60,103 bases of DNA from Planctomycetaceae bacterium (GCA_021732975.1 JAKFWC010000008.1:1-60103); one strand, 5' to 3'; positions 35,311 through 44,853 are shown, numbered from the stretch's first letter. The notes: generated by a model from the letters alone, not told the origin. Made by a program: numbers and translations.

Positions 35311-36054
35311 GTGGGGCTGTCGGCATGGCATTCGGATCATTCGCGGTTGCCCGCCACACCCGATGTTGTGGCCGTGTGGCGTGTGGCGATGCAGACACAC
35401 CGCCCGCTCCGTGATGATGAATGGACTACGCTCGCTCCCGATGAGATCGCGCGCGCCGAACGTTTCAAGTTCGATGAGCCGCGGATCCGCCTCGTTCGCT
35501 GTCGCCGCGCATTGCGGACCATTCTGGGACGGTGGTTACAGGTCGATCCCGCCGTCTTGCAGTTTCATTACGGAGAGCACGGCAAGCCGCAACTTGCCGA
35601 CACTCCCCTTGCCCCGGCGTTCAATGTTTCGCACTCGCACGATTGGGGCTTGATTGCGGTCACGGCCACGGGTGATCTGGGGATCGATGTCGAACGGATC
35701 GAACTCCGCACGACATGGAACGGACTCGCTCGCCGTTTCTTTTCGGCCAGCGAGGTGGCTGTCCTCGAAGCCTTACCTGTGGAGAAACAGCTCGCCGGCT
35801 TCTTTCATATCTGGGCCGGAAAAGAGGCGTTTATCAAAGCCGTCGGCCGCGGGCTTTCATTCCCGTTGGCGAGTTTCAGTGTGCAGGGCGATCCCGATCA
35901 ACCGCCGAGGTTGCTTGCCGTGGAGAACGATCCCGATGCGCCGCAAAAGTGGAAAATGGCGGCCATCCCACTTCCCGATGACTACGCCGCACGCGCGATG
36001 TGGAACGGTGTGGCACGCCAGATCGCCTGCTTCGAGTTTGTTTCCTCGCCGTGA
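35311..36054 (+). CDS. 4'-phosphopantetheinyl transferase, Sfp type
   Basis: A 247-residue enzyme that loads carrier proteins of fatty acid, polyketide or peptide synthesis with the phosphopantetheine arm of CoA. The family motifs are GEHGKPQL, NVSHSHDWGLIAV, GIDVERIE and WAGKEAFIKAVG, which together hold the Mg and CoA residues. The open frame extends far upstream through the preceding lipoprotein in another frame, but only the part from the GTG at 35311 looks like the family; no clear ribosome site supports it, so the exact start is uncertain. No carrier-protein or synthase gene is adjacent. Confidence 0.88.
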   Translation: MGLSAWHSDHSRLPATPDVVAVWRVAMQTHRPLRDDEWTTLAPDEIARAERFKFDEPRIRLVRCRRALRTILGRWLQVDPAVLQFHYGEHGKPQLADTPLAPAFNVSHSHDWGLIAVTATGDLGIDVERIELRTTWNGLARRFFSASEVAVLEALPVEKQLAGFFHIWAGKEAFIKAVGRGLSFPLASFSVQGDPDQPPRLLAVENDPDAPQKWKMAAIPLPDDYAARAMWNGVARQIACFEFVSSP

Positions 36055-36075
36055 TGATGCCGAGGAAGCATCGAC

Positions 36076-37308
36076 TTACCGCGTTGTAGGATCGACCGCC
36101 CATTCGCCGCCGATCATCGTGCCGATCACACGATTGCCTGGTGCGAACAAGTCGAAGTTGGGATCGCGAAACGCTGGATCGCGCAGTTCGATGATGGCGA
36201 AATCGGCCCGTTTGCCCGGCGTCAGGCTGCCGCAGTCGGACCGCAATCCCAAAGCCGTAGCACCGGCCCATGTTCCCAACTTAAGCAACGTGTGATGGGG
36301 CACGTCGGGGAACCGCTCGGCAAGAAACTGCAATTCGTTCCACATGCTCAAATCGGGGTTCGAGGCCCGGCTGTCGGTCCCGATCGCCACGGTTCCGCCG
36401 AGGGATAATAACGTCAGCCACGGATGGGGCGGATGCCCGAACGCCGCGTGCGTCCGGGGGCAATACACCGTCGTCAGGTGCGGGAATTGCGCGAGCCGCA
36501 TCAATTCCTTGTCGCGGAGATCATTGCCGTGCACGATCAATCCCCGTGGGAGATCGCCGAGCGATTCGAGGATGTCCCCATACGATCGTCCCCCGAACAA
36601 ATCGGGTTGCCAGACGCCCATATCTTGCAGAAAGTCGCGGAACTCGCCGCTGCCGGTTTCGAGCAATTCTCGCTCGCTAGCGGTTTCGGCGAGATGCATC
36701 GCCAGCGTGCGTCCCCGATGCGGTGCCGTCAGGGAGATCGTATGGTCCAACACCTGCGGATGAACGCTGTACGGGGCATGCGGGCTGAGCATCCGCCGTG
36801 CAATCGGTCCGGCGGGATCATCGCCGAGATGCGTCTCTGCCAGGGCACAGAGTGGCTCGATGCGCTCGGGCGACAATCCCAGCAATTCCTGAAAGACCAC
36901 CACACGTGGGCCCTTTGAAGCCGCACCCTCATAATCCTGCGGAGTCCATCCGGAGGTCGCGATGTCACCGATCAGCGTCGTCCCCCCGGCGACCGATTCC
37001 TTGAGCCCGGTTTGTATTGCCTCCCGCACCACAGTCGGATGTTCTCGGCGGTATTGAATCACCCGCCGTAGCCAACCCGTAAACGGTAACCCCGGCGACA
37101 ACGGTGCAGGCAACGCGCTGAATTCGAGATGCGTGTGCGCATTCACGAACCCGGGCACGATGGCGACCTCGCCGAGATCAACCGTATCCGCGCGGACGCC
37201 CTCGCCGATCGCAAGAATCCGGCCTCCTTGCAGAGACACACTGCCGCCTTCGATCGGCCGCCCATCGACCGGAATGATCCATTTCGCCCGCAGTGTTTGT
37301 AAGCCCAA
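36076..37308 (-). CDS. Amidohydrolase of the TRZ/ATZ type, aminodeoxyfutalosine deaminase-like
   Basis: A 410-residue cytosolic amidohydrolase/deaminase. Metal and catalytic residues are all present: HTH (58-60), His205 in MHLAE, His260 in VHGND and Asp312 in GTDSRASN. The motif VYCPRTHAAFGHPPHPW is what I associate with 6-aminodeoxyfutalosine deaminases of the alternative menaquinone pathway, though chlorohydrolases and guanine deaminases are close relatives. Menaquinone genes are not nearby. It is convergent with, and 21 bases from, the phosphopantetheinyl transferase. Confidence 0.8.
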   Translation of the reverse strand: MGLQTLRAKWIIPVDGRPIEGGSVSLQGGRILAIGEGVRADTVDLGEVAIVPGFVNAHTHLEFSALPAPLSPGLPFTGWLRRVIQYRREHPTVVREAIQTGLKESVAGGTTLIGDIATSGWTPQDYEGAASKGPRVVVFQELLGLSPERIEPLCALAETHLGDDPAGPIARRMLSPHAPYSVHPQVLDHTISLTAPHRGRTLAMHLAETASERELLETGSGEFRDFLQDMGVWQPDLFGGRSYGDILESLGDLPRGLIVHGNDLRDKELMRLAQFPHLTTVYCPRTHAAFGHPPHPWLTLLSLGGTVAIGTDSRASNPDLSMWNELQFLAERFPDVPHHTLLKLGTWAGATALGLRSDCGSLTPGKRADFAIIELRDPAFRDPNFDLFAPGNRVIGTMIGGEWAVDPTTR

Positions 37309-37334
37309 GAGTCACACCTTCACCAACGAGAATG

Positions 37335-37369
37335 AAAAAAGGCTCGCGCGGTCGCCGTCCGCGCGAGCC
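37335..37369 (-). terminator. Intrinsic terminator between two minus-strand genes
   Basis: Perfect 11-bp stem GGCTCGCGCGG/CCGCGCGAGCC (37341-37351 and 37359-37369) with a 7-base loop. On the minus strand it is followed by TTTTTT (37335-37340). It ends transcription of the gene at 37467-38228 before the deaminase. Confidence 0.9.
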
Positions 37370-37466
37370 TTCTCTGATCGTACCAGAACCGCAGGGAAAT
37401 TCCGCAGCGATCCTCATTGGCGAAGATGATCCCGGCTGTGGAAAGTAAATCAGCGCGGGATCGGGA

Positions 37467-38228
37467 TCAGATCAGAATGTCGACGTTCTTGAATCGGCCA
37501 ATGAACTCGGCACGGTGGGCGTGGGATGTGGGATCGACGAGGCTCTGCTTCTGCTTCGTCGGTCCGTCGTACCCGGTTTGTTCCAGGTTCAAAAACGTGT
37601 TCACGGGCTTCGGGGACTCCAGCCAGCGGGTCTTCACGAGTGGTCGTGCTTCCGGAGCCCGTTGCAGATAGAGCAGATGATCGAACTCCGCCGTTTTGTG
37701 GACTTTCCCGTCGTGAATATGCACGGTGGGGAAAAACAGTTTGCCGTTCTCGCTTTCAGCAACGCGGCGGGGAAACTCGAACGCCATCGGGTGGGCTTCG
37801 GTCCGTCCGGGCTTGAGTTGGAAGATGGCAAAACCATAGTCCTTGTAAGCCGGCAGGTTCTCCCAGACCTCGATGGAGAGCTCAAAGTCTTTGTGAAGTT
37901 GATACATGTCCTTCAACGTCGGGGCGAAGGATGCATCATAATCGCCCACCTGATACCTCTTGAGGTCACCCGGAATGACGGGGGAAGAAATATCCAGGTC
38001 GAACCCGACTTCCAGATCTTTGAAGAATGTCGGGTAAGGCTTCAGATTGATCCAGACCAGATCGTCTTGCTGCGAGTTCTTCGGAACGGGCAGGGGGAGG
38101 ATCATCGCCACAGGTTTTTCCGTGGCGATTTTCATCTGATAGACCAGCACCTGACGCGCGGCAGAGACCGCCCGCGCAAAAATTCGTGTCTGGTGAACTT
38201 CCTGGACAGGCCCCGAAAAACAGCACAT
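37467..38228 (-). CDS. Conserved protein beginning MCCF, unknown function
   Basis: A 253-residue protein without signal peptide or transmembrane helix. The N-terminal CCF(S)GPV followed by IFAR and VLVYQM is a pattern I recall in uncharacterised proteins of several phyla. Other visible segments are KPVAMILPLPVP, PTVHIHDGKVHKTAEFDHLLYLQ and a C-terminal charged tail. The adjacent Cys2-Cys3 pair could bind a metal or form an unusual disulfide, but no catalytic motif is recognised. It has its own terminator and follows the caspase-like gene by 167 bases on the same strand. Confidence 0.65.
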   Translation of the reverse strand: MCCFSGPVQEVHQTRIFARAVSAARQVLVYQMKIATEKPVAMILPLPVPKNSQQDDLVWINLKPYPTFFKDLEVGFDLDISSPVIPGDLKRYQVGDYDASFAPTLKDMYQLHKDFELSIEVWENLPAYKDYGFAIFQLKPGRTEAHPMAFEFPRRVAESENGKLFFPTVHIHDGKVHKTAEFDHLLYLQRAPEARPLVKTRWLESPKPVNTFLNLEQTGYDGPTKQKQSLVDPTSHAHRAEFIGRFKNVDILI

Positions 38229-38395
38229 GACAATGGTTCCACTGTGATGCCGCGACCGCAGCTCCTCAGAGCCGCCTCAGCCCAATGGAATACGGCTGCG
38301 TCGAAGTATCGGGCGCGAAACCCAAATGGTCAACCCGTGGGTGGGTGAGTTACGTCCCGATGCCGAAAGCGCTCCGCAGACCTGGCACCTCGTTT

Positions 38396-39316
38396 TCAGG
38401 GGCGGACGCGGACCCGCGTGCTGTCCCGCATCCACATGGGCGTCTGGGATCGGTAGAGGACGTTGTCTGGTCCCCGCTTGCCGGTTGCCGGAAAGTCATC
38501 TGCCAAATTTTGTCGGACCTCATCAATGATGCCCGCCCAGGTTGTGTTGAAATCCATCCGTTTCATATTTTCCACGAGCGCGAACGAGAACCGACCTCCA
38601 AATTGGCTGCCGTACCAGGCCAGTTCGTTTGTAGTTGAGGCATTGAGGCTGACCTGTCCCTGGTACTTGGTCAACAAGTTGGTGAGCAGATCGAGGGTGA
38701 ACGTCGGCGGTGCCAGTACCCCGGGTGCTGCAGCATCAGCCGAGACATCGACGGCGTTATTGCACGAATCGGAAATGAGGACCGTCAAGCCGCGGAGGCG
38801 GTGGGAATAAGCACTGGAGTTGGCCGCTGTTTGTCGTTGATCGAGCAGGGTCTCAAACAAGTCGGTCCGCGCGAAAAAGGAGACTCCAATCCGCGGATTT
38901 TGAACGTATTGGACTTGGAAGAAGTGTCCATGCTCATACATTTCAAAGGGAAGCCGACGATCCGTCGAGTGGCCACCATGTGTGAACACGTAACAGAGCA
39001 TGGTGTCGTCGGGCTGGAAGTCGTTCGCGATCGAGAACGTCCGTTCGACTTCGGCTTTGACCAATTGAGCGGTCAGTCTTCGGCCATCTCCCAGCCCGAG
39101 AACGCGTACGGGCTTGAACACCGCCGGCAGTTCGTTGTGCGCTTTATCCAGCAGGGCTTTCAGGCGATTGCCGCTCTTCTGCGCGTTCGGCAACTCGTCG
39201 TCCTGCGCGGCGATAATCAGGCTGTGAACGCGTGGGCCAGTGGTCTGAGCGAACGCTGTCATCGCCGTGGCATTCAGTAAGAAAACGGCCACGGTTCCCA
39301 TCAACAATCGCAACAT
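38396..39316 (-). CDS. Secreted caspase-like (C14) protein
   Basis: A 306-residue protein with a signal peptide (about 1-23, ending TAFAQ). The fold pattern is caspase-like: VHSLIIAAQDD at strand 1, then YVFTHGGHS with the catalytic His113, then LISDSCNN with the catalytic Cys185, and a C-terminal helix region. The HG-S/DSC dyad arrangement matches bacterial metacaspase-like C14 domains. No C-terminal effector or repeat domain is present. AGGA lies 8 bases before the ATG at 39316. Export is unusual, as most metacaspases are cytosolic. Substrate and role are unknown; it could be a cell-envelope protease. Confidence 0.8.
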   Translation of the reverse strand: MLRLLMGTVAVFLLNATAMTAFAQTTGPRVHSLIIAAQDDELPNAQKSGNRLKALLDKAHNELPAVFKPVRVLGLGDGRRLTAQLVKAEVERTFSIANDFQPDDTMLCYVFTHGGHSTDRRLPFEMYEHGHFFQVQYVQNPRIGVSFFARTDLFETLLDQRQTAANSSAYSHRLRGLTVLISDSCNNAVDVSADAAAPGVLAPPTFTLDLLTNLLTKYQGQVSLNASTTNELAWYGSQFGGRFSFALVENMKRMDFNTTWAGIIDEVRQNLADDFPATGKRGPDNVLYRSQTPMWMRDSTRVRVRP

Positions 39317-39692
39317 TGGAACGATCCTGATCTTGTAGTTCCCGGCTCACAGCGGTGAGGAATAGGGCTGATGAGAATTCATGCGTAAGACGAGTGTCCG
39401 TTCGTTGGCTCAAGGGTAACTGTCTGAGGTGACATCCGTAAAGCAGATTCCGGAGGCAACCACATGCGGTTCGGGCCAAGCGATGGGGGAGATCCGAACA
39501 TATTTGCACTGTCGATTGTAACGGTTGTGCCGACCCTGCGCTGGCGGATGTCCGAATCCATCACCCTGCCAATGACGAGGTTGACCTGTACGGACTGCAC
39601 GGGCCGATCATGGATTGACGAGTCTTCTGATCGTGGCGATCGAGACTGGAAAACGACGGCTTCCCAGAGCAGGGATTGCGAGGAGATTCGGG
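39317..39692. other. Intergenic region, no gene seen
   Basis: This 376-base gap separates the divergent caspase-like gene and a small exported protein. Small open frames overlap each other on both strands without ribosome sites or recognisable products. I see no hairpin repeat here; it probably holds the two promoters. Confidence 0.5.
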
Positions 39693-40079
39693 GTGATTCC
39701 ACGACGACCTGCCAGTTTCGTGCTGGCCGTAACTTTGATGGGACTGACGAATCAGGCCGTGGACGCCGGTTGGCCGTTCAGCCGCAAGTCCAACGATTGC
39801 TGCCCCGTCTGCGAGCAGGAGCAGCCCAAGGCGAAGAAAAAGTCGCTGATGAGCGCCGAAGATGCTCCAGCGTCCGGGGTTGTGGATCTTGTGCCCGCTC
39901 GATTCACCACCGTTCGGGCCGATCGCCGAACCGAAGAGAAGAAAGATACATCGGCCTCGGCTGAGACCGAAAAAATGCAGGAATTGGAGAAAAAGCTCAA
40001 GCAGCTCGACATGAAGGTGAATCAACTGTCGTTGGAAATCGAGACCCTGGTGCATGTGCTTGAGAATCCGAAGAAGTAG
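39693..40079 (+). CDS. Small exported protein with Cys cluster and coiled coil
   Basis: A 128-residue protein. The GTG at 39693 is chosen because AGGAG lies 7 bases upstream and it gives a signal peptide ending near NQAVDA. The mature part begins GWPFSRKSNDCCPVCEQ, a CC-x2-C cluster that may bind zinc or form disulfides, and ends with a coiled coil (about 88-125, EKMQELEKKLKQLDMKVNQL). I do not recognise a family. The next gene downstream is also exported, Cys-rich and coiled coil, so the two may act together in the envelope. Confidence 0.65.
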   Translation: MIPRRPASFVLAVTLMGLTNQAVDAGWPFSRKSNDCCPVCEQEQPKAKKKSLMSAEDAPASGVVDLVPARFTTVRADRRTEEKKDTSASAETEKMQELEKKLKQLDMKVNQLSLEIETLVHVLENPKK

Positions 40080-40204
40080 TCACTGCTGCGGAGAGTTCGC
40101 TTCCTGAAACGGGCGAGGGGTGTTCCCGAACGGGTCGGCTCCTTCGTCGTGGAACACATCCCCATTCCTGTGCCAGACATTCACGAGTTTCGGGAAGGAA
40201 TCCC

Positions 40205-41062
40205 ATGCTTCGTTCGCTTTGTTTGACGACCGCTCTCGGGTTGGTTCCCGGCGCTGCCATGGCTCAATGTGCCGTGCCCGCCGCCTGCACTCCCCGATGC
40301 GAAGCCCCGTGTCGTCAATGCCAGCCTCCGGACAGAGCGGCACCCGCAGATAAGGCGGCTCCCGGAAACTTCCTCCGCGGCCCGGCCACGGGGCAAGCAT
40401 CGGGTGAGAGCCGGTCGTTCGGGCTTCGCGGCCCGGCGCTGCACATCCCGGAAATGCGAATTGCCCTGCCGACGCTGGAATTCCCGTCCCCCGTCCGTTT
40501 CAAACGCAATGCGGAAATGATCTTCGACCAGATTCGCGGTCCCCATTCGCTGGCCGAGGTGCAGAATTTCGGCAACCTGCCCGAGGAAGATGTCGGAGCG
40601 CCGGCGAAAGGCCCCGACGACGACGTGGCCGCGCCGGTCATTCCCCCGGCTCCACGTTGCACACCCTATTACTGTCCGCCGGCGTGCGATCCGAACCAGG
40701 TCGATGCCACGACCAAGCGTCTGGAAGCGACATTGGCCCGCCTCGAAGCCATGGAGAAAGAGCTGGCGACATTGCGAGCCGCCGCGGCCGATCAGCAGAA
40801 CGAGGTCACGACCAGCAGCTACGGTGCCGGGAAACCGCAGATGACGGTGGCAGCGAAGGGCTCGCGTCCGCTGCCACCCCGGACCACCCAGTTCGTTCAA
40901 GCCGGGTATGAAGAACCGGCGTCGGTGGTGTCCGAAAATCGTCCTGTGGTCACGACTCGCGCCGCTTCCGGCCGGATGGGACTTTCAGCCCCGAAGGTCG
41001 CGCAACCAGCGGTGGAGCCCGATGAATTCGGTGCGTGGTCGCGTTCCAGCCGCAGCAAATAA
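40205..41062 (+). CDS. Exported Cys- and Pro-rich protein with coiled coil
   Basis: A 285-residue protein with a signal peptide (about 1-20, ending GAAMAQ). It has a Cys-rich N-terminus (CAVPAACTPRCEAPCRQC), a middle Pro-rich part with a second Cys pair (CTPYYCPPACDP) and a short coiled coil (about 165-200). The C-terminus is Ser/Thr/Pro-rich and probably disordered. No domain is recognised. It lies 125 bases after the previous exported protein on the same strand and is followed by a terminator. Envelope structural role is possible but speculative. Confidence 0.65.
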   Translation: MLRSLCLTTALGLVPGAAMAQCAVPAACTPRCEAPCRQCQPPDRAAPADKAAPGNFLRGPATGQASGESRSFGLRGPALHIPEMRIALPTLEFPSPVRFKRNAEMIFDQIRGPHSLAEVQNFGNLPEEDVGAPAKGPDDDVAAPVIPPAPRCTPYYCPPACDPNQVDATTKRLEATLARLEAMEKELATLRAAAADQQNEVTTSSYGAGKPQMTVAAKGSRPLPPRTTQFVQAGYEEPASVVSENRPVVTTRAASGRMGLSAPKVAQPAVEPDEFGAWSRSSRSK

Positions 41063-41093
41063 CCCGCGTCACGACCCTGATGTGATTCCAACA

Positions 41094-41127
41094 GCCGCGA
41101 TCGGTTTCAATACCGATCGCGGCGTTT
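41094..41127 (+). terminator. Intrinsic terminator downstream of the Cys-rich protein gene
   Basis: Perfect 12-bp stem GCCGCGATCGGT/ACCGATCGCGGC (41094-41105, 41112-41123) with a 6-base loop, followed by GTTTTC. It lies between convergent genes; only the plus-strand side has a T-run. Confidence 0.8.
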
Positions 41128-41130
41128 TCA

Positions 41131-41661
41131 TTACTTGGCCTTCGGTTCCTCTTTCGGCTTTTCCGCACCCGCCGCGGGGGCTTTCGGTTTCTCGGTATTC
41201 CCCTCGTTCGGATCGGCGGCAGGCGGCGTGGTTTTCGGAGCCGGTTCCGCTTCGTCCGGTTTTGGCTCAGCGGGACGCGGGGCTGCTTCCAGCGGCGTTG
41301 GTGTTCCCTCGGCCGTTCCTTCGGCATTGGGGTCGGGGGCGCTCTCGGGCGGGGAGAAACTCCCACCGCTGGCAATCAACTCCCTTAACTTCTCATCCGT
41401 CATCTGGGCCAGCAGGTGTTCATTGTTCTCGGATTTCTCCTGAACGAGTTTGCGCAGACGGACCCAGATCGGCGACAATTCAAAGGGCTTAATGTCAAGG
41501 GCGGTCTGGCCTCCGGCACCGACGGGGGTGGCTTCGGGGAGCGACGCTCGTCGCCACTTCCAACCCAGTGCATTATTCGGACGGAGTGCGCCCGCATCCT
41601 CGGCTCCAACCAGGCCGGAGAGCCCCATGACGATGATCGTGGCAAGGATTTGAGTTCGCAC
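41131..41661 (-). CDS. Exported protein with Pro/Ala/Glu/Lys-rich tail
   Basis: A 176-residue protein. The GTG at 41661 is preferred since GGAGG lies 5 bases upstream and a short signal peptide follows (RTQILATIIVMGLSGLVGAED). The mature part has a conserved-looking segment (NALGWKWRRASLP, then a helix WVRLRKLVQEKSE), and residues about 100-176 are a low-complexity Pro/Ala/Glu/Lys tail. No family is recognised. It is convergent with the Cys-rich exported gene. Confidence 0.6.
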   Translation of the reverse strand: MRTQILATIIVMGLSGLVGAEDAGALRPNNALGWKWRRASLPEATPVGAGGQTALDIKPFELSPIWVRLRKLVQEKSENNEHLLAQMTDEKLRELIASGGSFSPPESAPDPNAEGTAEGTPTPLEAAPRPAEPKPDEAEPAPKTTPPAADPNEGNTEKPKAPAAGAEKPKEEPKAK

Positions 41662-41995
41662 GCTGACCTCCATTGCGACCACTGTCGTTTCTCACACTGA
41701 TGTGAGTGTGATCAGTCAAATCGACCTTTGTAAAGAAGTTGCCTCCCAAAAATCGCCGAGCCGATTCGTTTCCGGCGGATTTTTCCGGTGGCCGTTCCCA
41801 ATGCGACGAAGTCTTCGTGCGGAGATCACAATTCCCCGGTGACTTTTCCCGAAAGGCGAGAAGCGGTCAATTCGTCGTTCTCCCGTGCCGATTTCCATTA
41901 GTCACTGTGCTGATCGTGGTCAGCGAAGGAGGCAACGCCATCCGGTGAAAACCGCGGTGGGCCTTGTCGACAATCGCAAACCTTGAGGAACACGG
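41662..41995. other. Intergenic region, nothing recognised
   Basis: A 334-base gap between divergent genes. Short open frames on both strands show no motif or ribosome site. No strong palindrome is visible; promoters for both sides are expected here. Confidence 0.45.
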
Positions 41996-42520
41996 ATGTC
42001 GGTGAAGGACGCTCAGGATCAGTTTCGGTTGGGGTTTCTGGCGGCGGTGGAGGATGCGGAACGCGGGGTGGTGGGCGGGTTGCTGGTAACCAATCGGTTT
42101 GGCCGGCCGTTGGAATTTCAGTGTACGACCCCCGTGAAGCCCAACCGCACGCAGCAGATTCTCTACGGTCCCACGCTGCGCCCCTACCTGCTGGCGGAAG
42201 TCATTGGTCGCACGCTGCTGGACAAGGTCAGCGTCAAACCGCACCTCGTGTTGATCGAAGCGGACGAACTGCTCGATCTGCGCACGCACGTCGACATGCC
42301 CGTGGCGAGTTTCGTGGCGAAACCCGCCAAGGATGATGAATCGATCTTGCGCGTCGGTCAGCAATGGCTGGCATTTCACGCGGAATACGCTGTGGACCGG
42401 ACTGCCGTGCAGAAACGGGCCAGCCAGGTGCCCGACACCGCGGACTTGAAAGAGCCGTTCGAGCGCATCCGCGAAGCGCTGACGGAAACGCTGAAAGGGC
42501 CGGCAGCGCGTTCGGCCTGA
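41996..42520 (+). CDS. Conserved protein upstream of the SNF2 ATPase, unknown function
   Basis: A 174-residue protein without signal or membrane segments. GAGGAA lies 6 bases before the ATG. Visible features are FLAAVEDAERGVVGGLLVTNRFGRPLEFQ, QQILYGPTLRPYLLAEVIGRTLL and a C-terminal charged helix. I do not recognise a family by name. The SNF2-family ATPase starts 62 bases downstream on the same strand, so a functional link is likely but not proven. Confidence 0.65.
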   Translation: MSVKDAQDQFRLGFLAAVEDAERGVVGGLLVTNRFGRPLEFQCTTPVKPNRTQQILYGPTLRPYLLAEVIGRTLLDKVSVKPHLVLIEADELLDLRTHVDMPVASFVAKPAKDDESILRVGQQWLAFHAEYAVDRTAVQKRASQVPDTADLKEPFERIREALTETLKGPAARSA

Positions 42521-42522
42521 TG

Positions 42523-42552
42523 TTTACCCCCCGTCATTGACCGGGGGCTAAG
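42523..42552. repeat. Short palindromic repeat, CCCCCGGTCA family
   Basis: ACCCCCCGTCA followed by TTGACCGGGGGCT forms an 8- to 10-bp hairpin in the short gap between the 174-residue protein and the SNF2 gene. A related segment (ACCCCTGGTTGAAGACAGCC then GGGGGCTAA) lies before the DAACS transporter at about 56474-56500. Confidence 0.65.
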
Positions 42553-42582
42553 ACAGCGAAAAACGTTCGATGGACACGGTTA

Positions 42583-44514
42583 ATGGATGATGTGACGGAA
42601 CACGTCGATCGATTGGTAACCCGCTCCGCAACGGGCGACGACGTGGTTCGTGGTCCGCATTTCACGAGCGATGCGTTGCCGGTAACGGATGACGTAATCA
42701 CGGTGGATTGCATATCGCCCAGTCTTTCCGTCAGCACCGATGTTTATGCAGCGGGATTGAATAGTGCCCTGCAACGGTGGAGCAAAGTGGAGCCGCAATC
42801 CGTTTCCTTGAACGCCATCGTGAATGTCTCCGGGTGGAAGCCGCCGAAACCGAAGGTGCTGACGTTTGGTCTCACCTTCCCCGAAGCGGTCACCTTTCTC
42901 CCCTCCGCCGAGAAGAAGCCCGACGAAGACTTGCGGCCGATTGCCCCGCCCAAGCCAGAGTCTGAACCGGCGACTCCTGCCGGTTCGACGGAAGCGGAAC
43001 TGCTTGGCGTCGAGATGCCGAAGAAGCCGCTGACTCGCATCAAGCCGCCGAAAGATGCGCTCTCACTCGAAGATCGCTTGTTTTACCTGCTCCAGCCGCC
43101 ACTGCAAACGTGGCTGGCGGGGCAGGAACTGATCATGCCATTCGAGCCGTTTCCGTATCAATACGAAGGAATCGGCTGGCTTTTTTCGCATTCATCGGCG
43201 TTGCTGGCGGACGAGATGGGCCTCGGCAAGACCATGCAGACAATCACGGCGATTCGGCTGCTGGTCCGCGGGGGACAAGCCCGGCGCGTGTTGCTGGTCT
43301 GTCCGAAGCCCTTGTTGCCGAACTGGCAGCGCGAGTTCCGGACCTGGGCGGAAGAGTTGCCGTTCGTTGTGGTCGAAGGGGACACCGATCGTCGCAAGCT
43401 GACGTACACGATGCCCGGCGTGCCCGTGCTCATCGCCAATTACGAATCGCTCGTGCGAGACTTTGCAGCGTTCAACGAGGGTGAGTTCCCGAAGTTTGAT
43501 CTGGTCGTGCTCGATGAAGCCCAGCGGATCAAGAACCGCACTTCACGCACGGCCGAAACGATGCGGGCCCTGCCGCGGCGTCGCAGTTGGGCACTGACGG
43601 GGACGCCGATCGAAAACCGGCCGGAAGAACTCGGGGCACTCTATGAATTTATCGAAGTCATTCCGCCCAACGGCACACCGGATCTGAAGCAATTGCAGAC
43701 GCTCGCCAAGGAGTTCATTCTCCGGCGGACCAAAGACCTCGTGATGAAAGACATGCCGCCGCGCCTCGACCGGGACGAGATTCTCGAACTCAGTCCCGGT
43801 CAGCGCTACGCCTACGATCAGGCGGAAAAAGAGGGCATCGTTCATCTGAATGAACTGGGCGACCAGATCTCTGTGCAGCACGTCTTTGAACTTGTGTTAC
43901 GGTTGAAACAAATCACCAATTGGGATCCGCTCACCAATGAAAGCACAAAACTCGACCGACTGGACGCAGACATGGAAGAAATTGCCGCTTCCGGCGGCAA
44001 AGCCATCCTCTTCAGTCAGTGGACCAAAACCATCGACTGGCTGGCCTCTCGGATGGAGCCATACGGTGCCCTCGTCTACCACGGCGGGGTTCCCACCAAG
44101 CAGCGGGAACCAATCCTAGACCAGTTCAAACACGATCCCGACAAGCACATCCTGCTGATGAGCTACGGCACCGGCGCCGTCGGACTGAACCTCCAGTTCG
44201 CCGGCTATGTGTTTCTCTATGACCGCTGGTGGAATCCCGCCATTGAAGATCAGGCGATCAATCGCGCCCACCGCATCGGCTGCAAAAGCCAGGTGATCGT
44301 CACGCGGTTCATCTGCAAGGACACGATCGAGGAACGCATCGACCGCGTGCTGCGGGAAAAGCGTGAACTCTTCGCCACCATTCTCGGCGAAGGGGACAAC
44401 CTCAATCGTTCACTCAGTCTGAACGCCAGCGAAATCTTCGGGTTGTTTGAACTGAAAGCGCGTCACGGCAAAGGAACCCGCACCATCGGCCCGAAACCCC
44501 CGGAAGCCGCTTAA
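42583..44514 (+). CDS. SNF2-family DEAD/DEAH-type ATPase
   Basis: A 643-residue SWI2/SNF2-type translocase. Motif I is DEMGLGKT (210-217), motif II DEAQ (311-314), motif [12 protein letters not shown] and the C-terminal lobe shows [31 protein letters not shown] and the arginine finger region [10 protein letters not shown]. It is short for the family and has a non-conserved N-terminal region of about 190 residues. No nuclease, zinc-finger (SWIM) or methylase domain is fused. Such ATPases move along double-stranded DNA and displace proteins or polymerase. The gene before it may encode a partner. No restriction or defence gene is adjacent. Confidence 0.92.
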   Translation: MDDVTEHVDRLVTRSATGDDVVRGPHFTSDALPVTDDVITVDCISPSLSVSTDVYAAGLNSALQRWSKVEPQSVSLNAIVNVSGWKPPKPKVLTFGLTFPEAVTFLPSAEKKPDEDLRPIAPPKPESEPATPAGSTEAELLGVEMPKKPLTRIKPPKDALSLEDRLFYLLQPPLQTWLAGQELIMPFEPFPYQYEGIGWLFSHSSALLADEMGLGKTMQTITAIRLLVRGGQARRVLLVCPKPLLPNWQREFRTWAEELPFVVVEGDTDRRKLTYTMPGVPVLIANYESLVRDFAAFNEGEFPKFDLVVLDEAQRIKNRTSRTAETMRALPRRRSWALTGTPIENRPEELGALYEFIEVIPPNGTPDLKQLQTLAKEFILRRTKDLVMKDMPPRLDRDEILELSPGQRYAYDQAEKEGIVHLNELGDQISVQHVFELVLRLKQITNWDPLTNESTKLDRLDADMEEIAASGGKAILFSQWTKTIDWLASRMEPYGALVYHGGVPTKQREPILDQFKHDPDKHILLMSYGTGAVGLNLQFAGYVFLYDRWWNPAIEDQAINRAHRIGCKSQVIVTRFICKDTIEERIDRVLREKRELFATILGEGDNLNRSLSLNASEIFGLFELKARHGKGTRTIGPKPPEAA

Positions 44515-44853
44515 AGCCGTTTGGCCCGCCCGATCGCAGCAGACAATCGGCTTGCGCGTCCGCGGTGTCTGGTCGCCGTCAGACAGAAGTGCAGATCGCA
44601 TTCGTAAACTCTTGTGCGTCTGCTTGTTACGCAGCCCGCGCTGTCATCCCGCCTCGGCGGCCGCATAAACACCGACATTTAGAAAGAGTGTCGCGAAAAA
44701 ATAAGTTTCGGAAGTATTATTGCATTTTCGTAATCTTTCTCAGAATGGGAGTTGGCGCTCCGTTCAGCAGCGGTAAGGTGGCGGAATCTCATGCCGAGTT
44801 CTCGGCTCGTTTCCAATCCTTTCTCCTCTCTGTTCTGGTTCAAGGAGCACCCC
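44515..44853. other. Leader region of the DUF1559 gene, no other gene
   Basis: A 339-base gap, AT-richer than its surroundings from about 44690 to 44750. No product or repeat is recognised. It probably carries the promoter and an untranslated leader; AAGGAG at 44841-44846 is the ribosome site of the next gene. Confidence 0.5.

Noticed and set aside
37515..38348. 277-codon open frame antisense to the MCCF protein
   Set aside because: It spans the minus-strand gene and its upstream gap with no motif, and no ribosome site precedes it.
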